Source of the DNA: Opisthocomus hoazin
Lineage: Eukaryota; Chordata; Aves; Opisthocomiformes; Opisthocomidae
NCBI RefSeq assembly: GCF_030867145.1
Contig: NC_134418.1
Span: 374,501 to 438,500, forward strand
DNA length: 64,000 nucleotides
Reading direction: 5' to 3'
Shown here: positions 60,411-64,000 of the stretch, piece by piece
How the letters are laid out: each line of letters begins with the position of its first letter
Numbering within the stretch: position 1 is the stretch's first letter
Program-made: the position numbers and the translations under genes
The notes under the pieces: model-generated
The model's input: the letters and a program-made list of their open reading frames with translations, nothing else
What the model was told of the DNA's origin: nothing
Databases searched by the model: none

Positions 60411-61965
60411 CTTACTGCCTGTAGTGTATAATGTGTACTGCATGCAGCAATCTCAGCAGTGACCTGTACTTCCTGAGAAACAGCCAGTTGACCAAGGGCA
60501 TGATGCAAACACCATGCTCCCGAGGGGACTGCTGCCACAGGGGAGCAGAACTATCAGAGCCATCTCTTTTCCCTTGGATCCCAGCTCAGCAACAGGCCCT
60601 GCTAGCCACCCAGGGCATGGATTTGCTCTTCCCACACCCTGGTCGCACCCCGTGCTTGGCAAGAGGCTGCATCTCAGGCAGCTGCTTGGAACAAGGTGTC
60701 CAGGGCAGGTACCTTGAGGATGGGGCAGACACCACTGCAGGCACAGTGATATGGGTTTGTCATGGTGTGCAAACTGGTGGCTAATCCCTGCCTGTCTCTA
60801 ACAAGCTCACAGCATGAGGAGCGGGGGAAGGAGCAGGACCAAAGTGCAGTAATGCACATACAAACGGCCCAGCCTGGGGCATGAAAAGCACACAACAGGA
60901 AAATGACAAAATCAGGCAGATGGAGGGGTGGAAATCAGTTTGACTGAACTGATGGTGCAGGTGGAAATTACTTGGGCGTATCGTATCATAAATACCAAAC
61001 CTGGGTACAAAGTCAACAAAACACCTTGCTGATGGGAAGGGGTAAACAAAACAGGGGCTTGTGATTTATTGCCGATAGAAGGAATCTGCTAAAGAGGAAA
61101 CTTGGAAAGAGGGACTGTAAGGGGAAGCAAATCGCAAAATCGGGGCTGTTTGGGGGTCCCTGTGGAGAATCCCTCCACCTGATCGCCACAGTGTGAAGCA
61201 GGGCAATAACTGTTCTGTTGCTGTGACCAGCTCTTCACAGCCAGATGGAACTTGGGTCCTTTCCCCAGTGCCAGCATGAAACGAGTATGCTGGCAGAACA
61301 GTTGTCTCGTGCCTGCACCACACTAGGCCCTAAAGGGGTGGAAGTAGCAGTTATAAAGGGATGTATCTTTCAGAATGGGAAACAGAAAAAGGTAGCCCCA
61401 AGGGGAAGAGGTTGGCTGAGCTTTGAGCAGCTCCTAAGTCATTTTCTCCTGGTAAAAACTGCCACCTGGCCTACAGAGACCAAGACTTCTGCTTCTGTTG
61501 CATCCCAGCTGTGGCTTCTAGACTGGTACTCCAACATTTCTCAGCTAATCTGGGCCATGGGCTTTTAGCAGAGGACAGGGAGGCACACAGGCTGTCCTCA
61601 TGAGGAAGTCTGATATCCAGAGGACTTCCTGTGCACCTCCCCCAGTCTGGCCTGGAGCACCTGGACTGGGCAGAAACAAAGCAAGGTGCTCGCCCAGGAC
61701 CATTTCTGCACTGTAAGAAAATGGGCAGAGAGAGCAGCCAAGCATAAGCCATACGTCCCCAGGCACCTCAGCAAAGCGTTGCTCAGGAGCGGCTGCCAGG
61801 GTGCTGTTTTCCAGGTAAGCAGACTGAGTTCAGCCACAGCACACAACCACAGTGACACACCACGGCTGAGTTTGAGCTGCACCCAGCCACACTGTTCAAC
61901 ACATGGAAATTTGTGGTAAGGAGACAGTGGAAGCGAGGCAAAGGAAACAGAAAGCAGGAGGGCCA
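60411..61965. other. Downstream of M1AP, no supported gene
   Basis: Several open frames of 60-120 codons on both strands but no recognisable domain or consistent splice structure. Confidence 0.4.
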
Positions 61966-61967
61966 CA

Positions 61968-62392
61968 GAGATGATCAGGGGGCTGCAGCAGCTCCTGTAT
62001 AAGGACAGGTGGAGACAGTTTGGGCTGTTCAGCCTGCAGAAGAGAAGGTTCCAGGGAGTCTTTGTTGCAGCCTTCCAGTACTTAAAGGGGGCCTACAGGA
62101 AAGACGGGGAGGAACTGTGCACAGAGAGTGCAGTGATAGGCCGAGGGGGAATGGTTTTAAACTGAAAGAGGGTAGATTTAGAGTAGATACTAGCACGAGA
62201 TTCTTCACCGTGAAGGTGGTGAGGCCCTGGCCCAGGTTGCCCAGAGAAGCTGTGGCTGCCCCCTCCCTGGCAGGGTTCAAGACCAGGCTGGACAGGGCTG
62301 GGAGCAGCCTGGGCTGGTGGAAGGGGTCCCTGCCCATGGCAGGATGGTCTGTAAGGTCCCTTCTGACCCAAACCATTCTGTGATTCTACAAA
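61968..62392 (+). mobile_element. CR1 3' fragment
   Basis: Reads FGLFSLQKRRFQG, then in another frame [23 protein letters not shown] and RLPREAVAAPSLAGFKTRLD. Ends ccattctgtgattctac. Confidence 0.9.
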
Positions 62393-62394
62393 GG

Positions 62395-63155
62395 CAGAGG
62401 GAAGAAATACTAATCTAAGCAGAATCCAGAAAGATCATCTCCTGGTCCCAAAGTTGGGGTTCACTGCAGACTTCTGCTTCGGCAACAGGAAGGCTGTGAC
62501 CAACCAAAGGGTCACTCTGCATTTACCTTATTTCTTATGCTTTCCCAAAGCATCTATTACACCCTGAACTGCTGCCAGAAAGGGTAAGGTAAAGCATAGA
62601 GCACAAGTCTGACCAAGGCAACAGGTCTGTTCCGCAACACTGAGCCAGGACTCTCTCCTGATCAGCAGAGACTAAGAGCCTTCCCTGCTGCACGCATTTC
62701 TCTGTCATGTGGCAGGGTGCATAAATAAAGCAGGCCATACATAGAAGCATTCCTCCTGTCTTGTGCACTTACATCTTAGTCCCAAGTGGGCTGTTAGAAG
62801 AGATGATGTCATTGCTAAAGCAAGAAACTTTAATTACCTTTCCTCCCAGCCAAGAGGAGTGCAGGGACCACTGGTCTGGCACAGATGCTGGAGCATTTTC
62901 GTTCCTCGCCATCACTCTCTTTAGTGAAAGCCACTTTGCATGTCCACCACACTCAGCTCCATGGGACGAAGCGGACACAGTTCACTGAGATACAGTGACC
63001 GCAGCGATGGAGATGCACAAATACCCACAGCCGTATGGAAGGGAGAGCCCCAGGGCTCCACTTCTGGGAAGCTGCTCCTCATTGTTTACATCTTGGAGCC
63101 TCACACTGGACTCACGAGCAAGGATTACGGACAGGCAGCCTAGGACCCCACTAAG
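62395..63155. other. No recognised feature
   Basis: Single-copy-looking sequence between two CR1 fragments. Confidence 0.4.
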
Positions 63156-63157
63156 TA

Positions 63158-63390
63158 GGCACAGGAAGTTCCATCTGAACATGAGGAAGAACTTCTTCCC
63201 TCTGAGGGTGACGGAGCACTGGAACAGGCTGCCCAGGGAGGTTGTGGAGTCTCCTTCTCTGGAGATATTCAAGACCCGCCTGGACAAGATCCTGTGCAGC
63301 CTACTGTAGGTGACCCTGCTTCGGCAGGGGGGTTGGACTAGATGACCCACAGAGGTCCCTTCCAACCCCTACTATTCTGTGATTCTGAAG
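63158..63390 (+). mobile_element. CR1 3' fragment (J-type tail)
   Basis: [36 protein letters not shown] blocks followed by ggttggactagatgaccc and tattctgtgattctga. About 230 bp. Confidence 0.9.
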
Positions 63391-64000
63391 TAATGCCAAG
63401 AGCTCTTCTCTGGAGCAGGCAGGTAGAACTGCTCTTGGGATGACCCGCCTGAACACGAACACAAGCACAGGACCACCCAGCAGCCAACCATGAGCAGCAG
63501 ATGCCTGCTGCTCATGCCTCTCATCTCAGGCAGGAACCACCTCAGCATCCCAGATTCCCAAAGCCCCTCAGGCTTCTTCCCTTCTCCTGCAGCTAAAGGC
63601 CAGTGGGGAAGAAGATCCAGCACAGAACAGCCACAAATTGGTCCTGGCTACAGTTGTGCTGTGTTGTCGCATCACTGAGGCTCCCCTCCTGCAGCTTGGG
63701 CACCAAACAAATGCCCAGTCAGAGCTCACCACCTTGTCACCATCTGGCCAGTCTGGGACCTGAACCTGATCCTCCACACTTCCCCACCAGATTGTGGCTC
63801 CCTAGTTCTGAGCTGGGGCTGCAGAAGTCATGCTTAGTCCCCCGCACAGGTACATCATAGTGCTGCTTGTCACCTGGCCATTTTGCTGCTGTGTGTAAAC
63901 CCGCAGAAGTTGTCAGTAGCCCCATCCAGACTCGGGGACAGCCAATGCCAGGGTGCCTGGTCTAGCCTCACACAGACAGGACATAAAATCTCTCAAAACC
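63391..64000. other. No recognised feature
   Basis: Short overlapping open frames only. Confidence 0.4.

Noticed and set aside
61245-61568. 108-codon open frame downstream of M1AP as the next gene
   Set aside because: No family resemblance or splice context; several equally long frames overlap it.
1-64000. CRISPR arrays, bacterial operons, tRNA or rRNA genes
   Set aside because: None seen. The window is vertebrate nuclear DNA; the tandem repeats have no spacer structure, and no cloverleaf with A and B boxes was found by eye.

Overview
This window is nuclear DNA from a bird. The evidence is nine or more CR1 LINE copies with the avian ATTCTRTG-type 3' tails, an avian class II (ERVK-like) endogenous retrovirus LTR, and a complete, intron-containing orthologue of the vertebrate meiosis gene M1AP on the + strand. 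The CR1 tails resemble those of non-galliform birds, but the species cannot be named from this alone.

Left part (1-22,150): a gene-bearing macrosatellite. Two units of exactly 4,655 bp (1937-6591 and 6592-11246) are almost identical. A third, diverged and enlarged unit runs from 11247 to about 21,935, and a partial unit lies left of 1937. Each unit has a CpG-rich segment of about 1.6 kb and a long segment whose + strand is almost all purine (a degenerate minisatellite of about 90 bp). Read on the - strand, each unit looks like a small gene: an NRF1/YY1-type promoter, a first exon with a start codon, a 110-bp exon (present twice per gene, eight copies in the window), pyrimidine-rich introns, and a terminal exon with a polyA signal. 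The splice signals and phases agree on a 77-residue Arg-rich protein in two intact copies. A third copy has a premature stop. I do not recognise the product, and the units may be noncoding. Other items here are an 80-bp four-copy tandem repeat, three ZNF143/THAP11-type promoter motifs, a paired CTCF-like motif, a solo LTR inside the minisatellite, and an (AAAAG)n microsatellite.

Middle part (22,150-33,195): AT-rich, gene-poor DNA with CR1 fragments and no recognised gene. Non-coding 5' exons of M1AP may lie here. A weak candidate is the CpG-rich edge of the array at about 22.1 kb, with a splice donor at 22163.

Right part (33,196-60,410): M1AP, nine coding exons with all splice junctions and phases consistent, giving 526 aa. 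The polyA signal is at 60385. Introns contain several CR1 copies, a GC-rich islet and a possible intronic polyadenylation site. From 60,410 to the end I see only CR1 fragments and no recognisable gene.
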